From: JBEVJK01 sp040510195
Lineage (GTDB): Bacteria; Pseudomonadota; Alphaproteobacteria; Rhizobiales; Rhizobiaceae
Assembly: GCA_040510195.1 (NCBI GenBank)
Contig: JBEVJK010000082.1
Coordinates: 24,951 to 88,950, forward strand
DNA length: 64,000 bases
Reading direction: 5' to 3'
In this document: piece after piece, positions 1 through 6,896 of the stretch
Position numbering within the stretch: the stretch's first letter is position 1
How the letters are laid out: every line of letters begins with the position of its first letter
Translations under genes and position numbers: made by a program
Notes under the pieces: generated by a model
Database searches by the model: none
The model's input: only the letters and a program-made list of their open reading frames with translations
Told to the model about the DNA's origin: nothing

Positions 1-176
1 TGGTCGTAGATGAGGTCCGGCGTCATGCGGACCAGCGTCAGCTCGGAGAAGCCTTGCCGGATCGCCTCGTGCGCTGCGGCCGTCGGGATGAGATGCGTGA
101 AACCCTCGAAGGCCACGGTGTCGCCGCTCTTCAAGTGCCTGGCCACCGCCTCGTCGAGCGGCATGAAGACGGCCAT
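1..176 (-). CDS. pcaI: 3-oxoadipate CoA-transferase, alpha subunit (5' end only)
   Basis: This is the N-terminal part (58 residues) of a gene that leaves the window at the left edge. The translation has the CatI/PcaI-type N-terminus, with DEAVARHLKSGDTVAFEGFTHLIPTAA and then LVRMTPDLIYD, close to the Pseudomonas CatI family. The enzyme moves CoA from succinyl-CoA onto beta-ketoadipate, the penultimate step of protocatechuate breakdown. I place the start at 176 because GGAG lies about 8 nt upstream. An in-frame ATG at 203 has no ribosome site and sits inside a 15-bp palindrome. The gene is divergent from pcaR, the usual arrangement for a regulator and its target. The beta subunit is expected just outside the window. 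Confidence 0.85.
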   Translation of the reverse strand, partial: MAVFMPLDEAVARHLKSGDTVAFEGFTHLIPTAAAHEAIRQGFSELTLVRMTPDLIYD

Positions 177-195
177 CCCGGTCTCCGTTGTAGAA

Positions 196-210
196 GTTCG
201 CATTGCGAAC
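196..210. promoter_or_regulatory. Putative PcaR operator, perfect palindrome
   Basis: GTTCGCATTGCGAAC is a perfect inverted repeat with one central base, midway between the divergent pcaI start (176) and pcaR start (238). IclR-family regulators of the PcaR/PcaU/PobR group are known to bind GTTCG-type half sites. A further GTTCAG at 215-220 could be the third half site seen with some members of that group. Its use by the adjacent regulator is inference. Confidence 0.7.
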
Positions 211-237
211 GAGAGTTCAGTATGTGATAGTGAGCCC

Positions 238-1041
238 ATGTTGATCACCGATGTCAAGGCCGCTGCCATCGATCGGGAACCGGCTTCGCGCGAGCTGGTC
301 GGCTCCCTGAAGAGGGGGCTTGGCGTGATGGAGGTGCTCGCTGGCCATCCGGGCGGCCTGACGCTGACCGAGACGGCGGAGCGCACCGGCCTCGACCGGG
401 CGGGTGCCCGCCGCTTCCTGCTGACGCTGGTCGCCGCCGGCTATGCGGTCCAGGAGGGCCGGCGCTTTAGCTTGTCGCCGCGCCTGCTTTGGGTGGCCAG
501 GACATGGCTTCAGGGCGCCTCGCTGTGGGGCCATGCGGAGCCGTTCATGCGCAAGGTCGCCGCCGAGCTCAACGAATCCTGTTCCGCTGCGATCCTGTCG
601 GGCGAGGACGTCGTCTATGTGGCGCGCGTGCCCGGCCGCCATATCCTGCGCGTCGCGCTCGAGGTCGGCACGCGTTTGCCGGCCTGGTGCACGTCGATGG
701 GTCGCGTGTTGTTGTCGGACCTGCCGGCGGCCGAGCTGGCGGCCTTCCTGGCCGCGGCGACCATCCGCCGCAACACCGACAAGAGCATCACCGACCGCGA
801 CCGGCTGGCCGAGGAGATCGGCCGCGCGGGCCGCGCCGGCTTCGCCATTGTCGACGAGGAGCTGGAGATCGGCCTGCGCTCGATCGCCGTGCCGATCCGC
901 GGCCGCGACGCGCGGATCGTCGCCGCGATCAACGTCTCCACCCAGGCCTCGCGCTTCACGCCGGCGGCGATGGAGCGTGTCATCCTGCCGCATCTGGTGG
1001 CGGCGGCAGGGCGGATCGAGGATTTCGTGGCGCTGCAGTAG
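238..1041 (+). CDS. pcaR: IclR-family regulator of the beta-ketoadipate pathway (PcaR/PobR type)
   Basis: This 267-residue protein has an N-terminal winged helix (about residues 20-75: LKRGLGVMEVLAGHPGGLTL, then TGLDRAGARRFLLTL) and a C-terminal IclR effector domain. The latter holds GRHILRVALEVGTRLPAWCTSMGR and a closing segment with EELEIGLRSIAVPIRG. These fit the PcaR/PcaU/PobR subgroup, whose members respond to protocatechuate, beta-ketoadipate or 4-hydroxybenzoate. The start at 238 gives normal family length; the frame stays open further upstream but would run through the operator and into pcaI. It lies 65 bp ahead of pcaC on the same strand and is divergent from pcaI, so it probably controls both sides. 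Confidence 0.85.
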   Translation: MLITDVKAAAIDREPASRELVGSLKRGLGVMEVLAGHPGGLTLTETAERTGLDRAGARRFLLTLVAAGYAVQEGRRFSLSPRLLWVARTWLQGASLWGHAEPFMRKVAAELNESCSAAILSGEDVVYVARVPGRHILRVALEVGTRLPAWCTSMGRVLLSDLPAAELAAFLAAATIRRNTDKSITDRDRLAEEIGRAGRAGFAIVDEELEIGLRSIAVPIRGRDARIVAAINVSTQASRFTPAAMERVILPHLVAAAGRIEDFVALQ

Positions 1042-1106
1042 TCCCGGCTTGGCGCGGCCGTATTCGCGGCTATCATTTCGGGGCGATCAGCTCGGAGGAC
1101 GGACGG

Positions 1107-1505
1107 ATGGAGGAGAGTAACGGCCGGTACGCCCAGGGCATGGCCACCCGCCGAGAGGTTCTCGGCGAGGCTCATGTGGCGCGCGCCGAAGCGGCGAAGA
1201 CCGGCTTCGACGCTCCGTTTCAGGCGCTGATCACGGAAGCCGCCTGGGGCCACGTCTGGTCGCGCCCCGAGCTGACGCGGCGCGAGCGCTCGATCGTCAC
1301 CATCGCGCTGCTTGCCGCCCTCGGCCATGACGAGGAGCTGGCGATGCATGTCCGGGCCACCGTCAACACCGGCGCCAGCGAGGACGATATCCGGGAGGCA
1401 CTTCTCCACGTGGCGATCTACGCCGGCGTGCCCGCCGCCAACAAGGCATTCCTCGTCGCCAAGCGGGTGCTGGGCGAGAGCGAGTTCCTCCAGGCGAAGC
1501 GATGA
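1107..1505 (+). CDS. pcaC: 4-carboxymuconolactone decarboxylase
   Basis: This 132-residue protein converts gamma-carboxymuconolactone to beta-ketoadipate enol-lactone. It has the carboxymuconolactone decarboxylase/AhpD-like fold signature: ITEAAWGHVWSRPELTRRERS, then ALGHDEELAMHVRATVNTGAS and HVAIYAGVPAANKAF. The conserved helical pair lacks the CxxC of peroxidase-type relatives, as expected for PcaC. GGAGGAC lies 6 nt upstream of the chosen ATG. The stop codon overlaps the pcaH start (ATGA), so translation is probably coupled. No pcaD (enol-lactone hydrolase) is fused to it or lies next to it, although the next step needs one. Confidence 0.93.
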   Translation: MEESNGRYAQGMATRREVLGEAHVARAEAAKTGFDAPFQALITEAAWGHVWSRPELTRRERSIVTIALLAALGHDEELAMHVRATVNTGASEDDIREALLHVAIYAGVPAANKAFLVAKRVLGESEFLQAKR

Positions 1506-2248
1506 ACCTCCCGACGCAAGCCCCCCATGCCGGCGCACTCCTGCCGCGCGACCTCGCCTGGCACCCACCGGCGCTGACGCCCGGCTACCGGAGCTCGCTG
1601 CTGCGTTCACCGAGGCACAAGCCGCTCGCCTTGCCCGGCACGCCGACCGAGCTTGCCGGACCGGTGTTCGGCCATGACCTCATAGGTCCGCTCGACGAAG
1701 ACCTGATCCACAATTTCGCGCGGCCAGGCGAAAGCGCGATCGGTCCTCGCATCATCGTCCATGGGCGCGTCATGGACGAGGACGGCAACGGCGTCGCCGG
1801 CGCCCTGCTGGAGGTCTGGCAGGCCAATGCCGGCGGCCGCTACCGGCACAAGCGGGAGGGCTATGTCGCGGCGCTCGATCCCGATTTCGGCGGCTGCGGC
1901 CGCACCGTCACCGACGGGCAGGGCGGCTACCGATTTCGGACGGTGCGGCCCGGTCCCTATCCGTTTCCGAACGGCCCCAACGACTGGCGGCCGGCGCACA
2001 TCCACTTCTCGGTGTTCGGAAATTCCTTCGCTCAACGGCTGATCACCCAGATGTACTTCGAGGGCGACCCCTTGATTCGTCGCTGCCCGATCGTCGCGAC
2101 GCTGGCCGACCCGGCCGCCGTCGCCGGCCTGACCGCCACGTTCGACCCGGAGGCGACGCTGCCCATGGACGCCTGCGCCTTCCGTTTCGACATCGTGCTG
2201 CGCGGCCGCCGCGCCACCTTCTTCGAGAACCGGCCGGAGGGCGCCTGA
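1502..2248 (+). CDS. pcaH: Protocatechuate 3,4-dioxygenase, beta subunit
   Basis: This 248-residue subunit carries the catalytic non-haem Fe(III) of the enzyme that cleaves protocatechuate to 3-carboxy-cis,cis-muconate. The expected iron ligands are visible: a tyrosine in NAGGRYRHK, a tyrosine in RPGPYPFPNG, and two histidines in WRPAHIHFSVFG. The N-terminal part holds the typical beta-subunit extension (HPPALTPGYRSSLLRSP), and LEVWQANAGGRY is the intradiol dioxygenase core. It starts inside the pcaC stop codon and shares one base with pcaG (TGATG), so the three are one translational unit. Confidence 0.95.
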   Translation: MNLPTQAPHAGALLPRDLAWHPPALTPGYRSSLLRSPRHKPLALPGTPTELAGPVFGHDLIGPLDEDLIHNFARPGESAIGPRIIVHGRVMDEDGNGVAGALLEVWQANAGGRYRHKREGYVAALDPDFGGCGRTVTDGQGGYRFRTVRPGPYPFPNGPNDWRPAHIHFSVFGNSFAQRLITQMYFEGDPLIRRCPIVATLADPAAVAGLTATFDPEATLPMDACAFRFDIVLRGRRATFFENRPEGA

Positions 2249-2817
2249 TGCTTAAGGAAAGCGCCTCGCAGACCGCCGGCCCTTATGTGCACATCGGCCT
2301 GATGCCCAATTTCGCCGGCTTGCCGAACGTCTTCCCGGCCGATCTTGGCCAGGACATGAGGATCGCCGAGCCGGCCGGCGAACCGATCGAAATCGTGCTG
2401 CGCGTGCTGGACGGGACCGCAGCGCCCCTCACCGACGCGGTGGTCGAGCTCTGGCAGGCGGACGCCGACGGCCGTTATGCTGTGCCGGGCGCCTTCCTCG
2501 GCTTCGGGCGTCAGGCGACCGACGCCGAGACGGGCGAATGCCGGTTCCGCACTATCAAGCCGGGACGCGTGCCGTTCGGCGACGGCCGCGCTATGGCACC
2601 GCATGTCGCCCTTTTCGTGGTGGCGCGCGGCATCAATCTCGGGCTTCACACGCGGCTCTACTTTGCCGACGAAGCGCCGGCCAATGCCGAGGACCCCGTC
2701 CTGGCCATGGTCGATGCGGCGCGTCGGCCGACGCTCCTCGCGCAGCGCGAAGGCGGCGTCTACCGTCATGACATCCACCTGCAGGGCGAGCACGAAACAG
2801 TGTTCTTCGACGTCTGA
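2248..2817 (+). CDS. pcaG: Protocatechuate 3,4-dioxygenase, alpha subunit
   Basis: This 189-residue non-catalytic partner of PcaH begins with ESASQTAGPYVHIGLMPN, the alpha-subunit hallmark, and has the intradiol fold segments VELWQADADGRY and FRTIKPGRVPFGDG. The position matching the PcaH iron-binding histidine pair reads MAPHVALFVVARGI, so it does not bind iron like the beta subunit. With PcaH it forms an (alpha-beta)n oligomer in the cytoplasm. Its start shares one base with the pcaH stop codon, and pcaB begins one base after its own stop. Confidence 0.95.
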   Translation: MLKESASQTAGPYVHIGLMPNFAGLPNVFPADLGQDMRIAEPAGEPIEIVLRVLDGTAAPLTDAVVELWQADADGRYAVPGAFLGFGRQATDAETGECRFRTIKPGRVPFGDGRAMAPHVALFVVARGINLGLHTRLYFADEAPANAEDPVLAMVDAARRPTLLAQREGGVYRHDIHLQGEHETVFFDV

Positions 2818-2818
2818 C

Positions 2819-3874
2819 ATGGCCGGTCTGGTGCTCGGATCGCCCCTTTTGGCGGCGCTGCTCGGCGATGCCGACCTCGAACCCTTGCTCGACGAGGCTG
2901 CGGAGCTGTCGGCCATGGTCCGCTTCGAGGCGGCGCTGGCCGCCGCCGCGGCCGAGCACGGCGTCATCCCGGCCGCCGCGGGCGAGGCGATCGAGGCAGC
3001 GCTCGCCGCGTTCGCGCCCGATGGTGCCGCCCTGGTCGAAGCCGCGGCCCGCGACGGCGTCGTCGTGCCCGAGCTGGTCAGCCAGTTGCGCGCCGGGGTC
3101 GGCGCTCCCCACGCCCGCCATTTGCATGTCGGCGCCACCAGCCAGGACGTGATCGACACCGCCTTGGTGCTCAGGCTGGGGCCCATGCTTGTTCATATCG
3201 ACCGCCGCCTGGAGGCCATCGGCAAGGCATTCGCGGCGCTCGACACGCGCTTCGGAACTTGCTCGCTCACCGGCGTCACGCGCATGCAACCGGCGGTGAA
3301 GATTCTGGTCGGCGACCGGTTGCGCAGCTGGGCAGCGCCGCTCGAGCGCCACCGCCGTCGCCTGGAAGCGCTGCAGCCGGAGCTGCTGGTCGTGCAGTTC
3401 GGCGGACCGGCCGGCACGCTCGCCGCGCTGGGGCCGGCCGCGGAGGCGGTGCGCCGCTCGCTTGCGGCGCGCCTCGGCCTTGCCGACGCGCCGCAATGGC
3501 ACAGCCAGCGCGACCGCATCGCCGCATTGGGGAGCGTCCTGGCCGGCATCGCAGGCAGCCTCGGCAAGTTCGGCCAGGACGTCGCGCTGATGGCTCAGGC
3601 GGGCGACGAGATCGCGCTTTCCGGCGGCGGTGGATCCTCGGCCATGCCGCATAAGCGGAATCCCGTCGCCGCCGAGATGCTGGTGGCGCTGGCTCGTTTC
3701 GCCGCCGTCCAGGTTTCGGGCCTCCATCAGGCGCTCGTCCATGAGCAGGAGCGCTCCGGCGCGGCCTGGACCCTCGAATGGCTTCTGCTGCCGCCTTTGC
3801 TGCTCGCCACCGGCGCCGCTACGCGGATCGCCGGCGAGCTTGCCGGTGACGTGACGCGCCTCGGCTCCCCGTAG
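2819..3874 (+). CDS. pcaB: 3-carboxy-cis,cis-muconate cycloisomerase
   Basis: This 351-residue enzyme of the fumarase/aspartase superfamily lactonises carboxymuconate to gamma-carboxymuconolactone, between PcaHG and PcaC in the pathway. The superfamily signature loop GGGGSSAMPHKRNPV is intact at about residues 270-284, and the substrate-binding segment HVGATSQDVIDT at about 101-112. It is shorter than many cycloisomerases (about 450 residues) because the C-terminal region is reduced, as is common for alphaproteobacterial PcaB. I chose the ATG one base after the pcaG stop; the frame is open further upstream but only as a shadow of pcaG. It ends the operon, and a T7 run follows the stop. Confidence 0.92.
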   Translation: MAGLVLGSPLLAALLGDADLEPLLDEAAELSAMVRFEAALAAAAAEHGVIPAAAGEAIEAALAAFAPDGAALVEAAARDGVVVPELVSQLRAGVGAPHARHLHVGATSQDVIDTALVLRLGPMLVHIDRRLEAIGKAFAALDTRFGTCSLTGVTRMQPAVKILVGDRLRSWAAPLERHRRRLEALQPELLVVQFGGPAGTLAALGPAAEAVRRSLAARLGLADAPQWHSQRDRIAALGSVLAGIAGSLGKFGQDVALMAQAGDEIALSGGGGSSAMPHKRNPVAAEMLVALARFAAVQVSGLHQALVHEQERSGAAWTLEWLLLPPLLLATGAATRIAGELAGDVTRLGSP

Positions 3875-3924
3875 TTTTTTTCTCGCGCCTGTCGACAAGC
3901 CGCCTCGTCATTCGTCATCAGCAA

Positions 3925-3942
3925 GAGCCGCCGAGGCGGCTC
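3925..3942 (+). terminator. Short GC hairpin ahead of the VOC gene
   Basis: GAGCCGCC and GGCGGCTC form a perfect 8-bp stem around a GA pair (realistically a 7-bp stem with a 4-nt loop). It lies after pcaB and 21 nt before the next start codon. No T tract follows, so it could mark the end of the pca transcript, stabilise an RNA, or be part of the VOC leader. Confidence 0.35.
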
Positions 3943-3962
3943 GACAAGAACAGGAGATTTCC

Positions 3963-4391
3963 ATGTCCGCAGATGCACAGCCCGAAACCCAGCGCAGCGC
4001 CAAGGTCAAGGGCGGCCTCGTCGCCTATTTGCAGGTCGATGGCGCCATGAAGGCGGCCGAGTTCTACAAGAAGGCGTTCGGCGCCGAGCTCGCCTTCGCC
4101 TATCCGCCGGACGAGCAGGGGCGCACGATGCACGTGCATCTCTACGTCAATGGCTCGTCCCTGATGCTGGGAGACCCCTATCCCGACTATGGCCATCCCC
4201 TTGAGGCCGCCGGCGGCTACACGCTGCAGCTGATGGTCGACGACATCGAGGCCTGGTTCAAGCGCGCCGTCGATGCCGGCTGCACGGTGGTGACGCCCAT
4301 CGACACCATGTTCTGGGGCGACCGTTGGGGCCAGGTCAAGGACCCGTTCGGCGTCACCTGGGGCATGAACGCCCCGCTCAAGCAGGGCTGA
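3963..4391 (+). CDS. VOC-superfamily protein (glyoxalase/PhnB-like)
   Basis: This 142-residue protein has the single vicinal-oxygen-chelate module of the PhnB-like group. The first beta-alpha unit is LVAYLQVDGAMKAAEFYKKAF, followed by HVHLYVNGSSLMLGD, TLQLMVDDIEAWFKRAVDAG and the closing WGDRWGQVKDPFGVTWGM. Such proteins are small dimeric metal-binding enzymes or antibiotic-binding proteins; no substrate can be named here. AGGAG lies 8 nt before the ATG. Its last 14 bases overlap the end of the convergent gluconokinase gene. The neighbourhood gives no functional clue. Confidence 0.8.
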   Translation: MSADAQPETQRSAKVKGGLVAYLQVDGAMKAAEFYKKAFGAELAFAYPPDEQGRTMHVHLYVNGSSLMLGDPYPDYGHPLEAAGGYTLQLMVDDIEAWFKRAVDAGCTVVTPIDTMFWGDRWGQVKDPFGVTWGMNAPLKQG

Positions 4392-4929
4392 TCGCCGCAG
4401 CGCGAGCCGGCGGCGCGGCGAGCCGTGCCGCCGCTTCGCCGACCAGCGTCTCGATCGGCAGCGCCGCGTCGAGCACGATCGCGTCCTCGTCCGCCTGCGG
4501 CGGCTCCAGATCGTCGAATTGGCTGTCCACCAGGCTGGGCGGCATGAAATGGTGCCGCCGCTCGGCGACCCTCGCATAGGCGGCGGCCCGGTCGATGTCG
4601 AGATAGAGGAAGGTGAGCCCGGGATACCAACCGCGCAGCCGGTCGCGATAATCCCGCTTGAGTGCCGAGCAAGCCGCAACCACGTTGGAACCGCCACCGG
4701 CCGCCGCGGCAATTCTCCCGCCGATCGTATCGAGCCAGCCCTGGCGGTCGGCGTCGGTCAGCGCGATGCCGCTGCGCATGCGCGCTACGTTCTCGGGCGG
4801 ATGCAGCTGGTCGCCTTCGACGAAGCTGGCGTCAAGTCGCGCCGCCAGCGCCGCGCCGACGGCGGACTTGCCGCAGCCTGCGACGCCCATGACGACCACC
4901 GCGAGGGGCGGAGCCTGCTTCTTGGCCAT
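4378..4929 (-). CDS. gntK: Gluconokinase
   Basis: This 183-residue kinase phosphorylates gluconate to 6-phosphogluconate for the Entner-Doudoroff or pentose-phosphate routes. The P-loop GVAGCGKSAVG is at about residues 15-25, the substrate segment FVEGDQLHPPENVARMRSG follows, and CSALKRDYRDRLR is the conserved GntK helix. Length is close to the usual 170-180. It is the last gene of the minus-strand transporter operon, 6 bp after the second permease. Position behind an ABC importer with a LacI-type regulator suggests the imported compound is gluconate or is converted to it; that is inference. Confidence 0.9.
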   Translation of the reverse strand: MAKKQAPPLAVVVMGVAGCGKSAVGAALAARLDASFVEGDQLHPPENVARMRSGIALTDADRQGWLDTIGGRIAAAAGGGSNVVAACSALKRDYRDRLRGWYPGLTFLYLDIDRAAAYARVAERRHHFMPPSLVDSQFDDLEPPQADEDAIVLDAALPIETLVGEAAARLAAPPARAAAISPA

Positions 4930-4935
4930 TTCCGC

Positions 4936-5919
4936 CTACCGGTTGGCCGGGCTGCGCCCATAGAGCAGCAGCATGGCGATGATGACGACGCCGTAGATGA
5001 TCTGCCGCCCCGCCTCGGGCATCTGCATGACCGACAGGATCGACTGGAGCAGGGTGATCAGGATCACGCCGGCGATGGTCCCGAGATAGGAGCCGCGGCC
5101 GCCGAGGATCGACGTTCCGCCGAGCACGACGGCGGCGATCGCCGGCAAAAGATAGGCGTCGCCCATCGACTGCGCCGCCTTCGAGGCGTAGCCGGCAAGC
5201 AGCACGCCGCCGAAGGCGCTGAGCGCGCCCGACAGCGCGAAGGCGATCATCACCACGCGGCGCGTGGCGACCCCCGAAAGATAGGCGGCCCGCTCGCGGT
5301 TGCCGATGGCGTAGACGGCGCGCCCGAACGTCGTGCGGGTGAGCAGGAAGACGGTCGCCCAGCCGATCAGCGCCCAGATGAGGACGGCGTTGGGCACGCT
5401 CGGCACCAGGAACCCCGTCGCCAGGTAGCGCATCGCGCCGGTCGCCGAATCCTGCGGCGAGAAGCCGCCCGTGTAGACCACCATCAGGCCCTGCGCCACC
5501 GCATTGGTGGCGAGCGTGATGATCATCGAGGGAATGCGCAGATAGGCGACGCCGATCCCGTTGACCAGCCCGACCCCGACGCCGCACAGCACGCCGAAGG
5601 GGATAGCGAAAACCTCGCCGACCGGGCCGTATGCCGCCGCCGCGCAGGCCATCATGCCGCCGACGGCCACAGACCACGGCACCGACAGGTCGATCTGGCC
5701 AAGCAAGATGACCATCATCATTCCGGTGGCGATGACGCCCAGGAACGACGCGACCTTGAGCTGTTGCAGCAGGTAGTCGGGCGACAGGAAGCTGGCCGAG
5801 TAGAAACTGCCGAACACCAGCAACGCGATGATGCAGGCGAACGCCGTGACGATCGCCGGGTCGAAGCGGCCGACTGCCCGGCGCAGGCGCCCGGCCAGCG
5901 GAACCGACACGGCGCTCAT
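4936..5919 (-). CDS. Sugar-type ABC transporter permease (second)
   Basis: This 327-residue inner-membrane protein is of the RbsC/XylH/YjfF family. It has about eight to ten hydrophobic helices and the cytoplasmic coupling region RAVYAIGNRERAAYLSGV, plus the family segments GQIDLSVPWSVAVGGM and VVLGGTSILGGRGSYLGT. The true start is the ATG at 5919, which overlaps the stop of the upstream permease (ATGA); the frame stays open upstream only as a shadow of that gene. It should pair with the other permease as a heterodimer served by the double ATPase encoded upstream. Confidence 0.88.
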   Translation of the reverse strand: MSAVSVPLAGRLRRAVGRFDPAIVTAFACIIALLVFGSFYSASFLSPDYLLQQLKVASFLGVIATGMMMVILLGQIDLSVPWSVAVGGMMACAAAAYGPVGEVFAIPFGVLCGVGVGLVNGIGVAYLRIPSMIITLATNAVAQGLMVVYTGGFSPQDSATGAMRYLATGFLVPSVPNAVLIWALIGWATVFLLTRTTFGRAVYAIGNRERAAYLSGVATRRVVMIAFALSGALSAFGGVLLAGYASKAAQSMGDAYLLPAIAAVVLGGTSILGGRGSYLGTIAGVILITLLQSILSVMQMPEAGRQIIYGVVIIAMLLLYGRSPANR

Positions 5920-6896
5920 TCGAACCACTCCAGCCGGTTGCGGACGCGAAACAGCGCGAAGGCGCCCAGGCTGACGGCAAACAGCAGCACCACGCCCTGG
6001 AACAGCGGCTGCCACAACGGGTCGAGGTCGAAGACGAACAAGAGGTCGCCGATCGCCCGAAAGGCCAACGCTCCGAAGATGGCGCCGATCACGCTGCCCT
6101 TGCCGCCGAACAGAGACACGCCGCCGAGCACCACCGCGGCAATGGAGAACAGCGTGTAGGCGTTGCCGCTGGCGAACGCCGCCTCGCCCGTATAGGTGAA
6201 GAAGGTGAGGAACAGCCCGCCGATCGAGGCAAGCAGGCCCGACAATGCGTAAGCCGCGAACTTGGCGGTGCGGATCGGCACTCCCGACATGAAGGCGGCG
6301 ATTTCCGAAGAGCCGGCCGCATAGGCCGCCCGGCCGATGAGGGAGCGGCTGAACGGCACCCAAACCACCAGCACGACGACGGCCAGCGCGACCAGGCTGG
6401 TGGGCACCACGCCGAAAAGGCGCCCGGTGAGCGCGTCGGCCAGGTCCTCGTTGACCGAGCCGCCCGGGAAGGGCCTGAGCAGCAGCGCCAGGCCGAAGAA
6501 GACGGCGCCGGTGGCGATGGTGGCGACGATCGGCTGCAGTCGTCCGAAGACCACGATGGCGCCGTTGAGCGCGCCGCATAGGAGCCCGGCGCCGAGCACC
6601 GCGATGACCCCGAACGTGGTCTCCACGGCGCTGCCCACCACCAGCCAGGAGGCCAGGCAATTGGTGAGGATGAAGATCATGCCGACCGACAGGTCGATGC
6701 CGGCGGTGATGACCACCAGCGTCTGCGCCATCGCCACGAAGGCGAGCAGCACCCCCTTGTTGGCGGCGGTCTGGATCACGTTGGCGGTCAGCCCGGCGGG
6801 ATGGTTGCCGACATAGATGGCGAACATCAAAAGGAAGATGCCGAACGCCGTCAGCGTGCCGCGCTGCTCGTTCAGCCAGAAGCGCCCCTCGTTCAT
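5916..6896 (-). CDS. Sugar-type ABC transporter permease (first)
   Basis: This 326-residue membrane protein is of the RbsC/YtfT family. The recognisable segments are TLVVITAGIDLSVGMIFIL (the conserved GIDLSVG), GRLQPIVATIATGAVFFGLAL, the coupling helix region RAAYAAGSSEIAAFMSGV and VVLGGVSLFGGKGSVIGA. Its start overlaps the end of the ATPase gene, and its stop overlaps the start of the second permease, so the whole set is translationally coupled. Two different permeases with one fused ATPase is the YtfR-YtfT-YjfF arrangement rather than the one-permease ribose type. Confidence 0.88.
   Translation of the reverse strand: MNEGRFWLNEQRGTLTAFGIFLLMFAIYVGNHPAGLTANVIQTAANKGVLLAFVAMAQTLVVITAGIDLSVGMIFILTNCLASWLVVGSAVETTFGVIAVLGAGLLCGALNGAIVVFGRLQPIVATIATGAVFFGLALLLRPFPGGSVNEDLADALTGRLFGVVPTSLVALAVVVLVVWVPFSRSLIGRAAYAAGSSEIAAFMSGVPIRTAKFAAYALSGLLASIGGLFLTFFTYTGEAAFASGNAYTLFSIAAVVLGGVSLFGGKGSVIGAIFGALAFRAIGDLLFVFDLDPLWQPLFQGVVLLFAVSLGAFALFRVRNRLEWFE

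Noticed and set aside
4519..6159. 546-residue open frame on the plus strand
   Set aside because: It runs antisense to gluconokinase and the permeases and has only His-, Arg- and Asp-rich low-complexity sequence.
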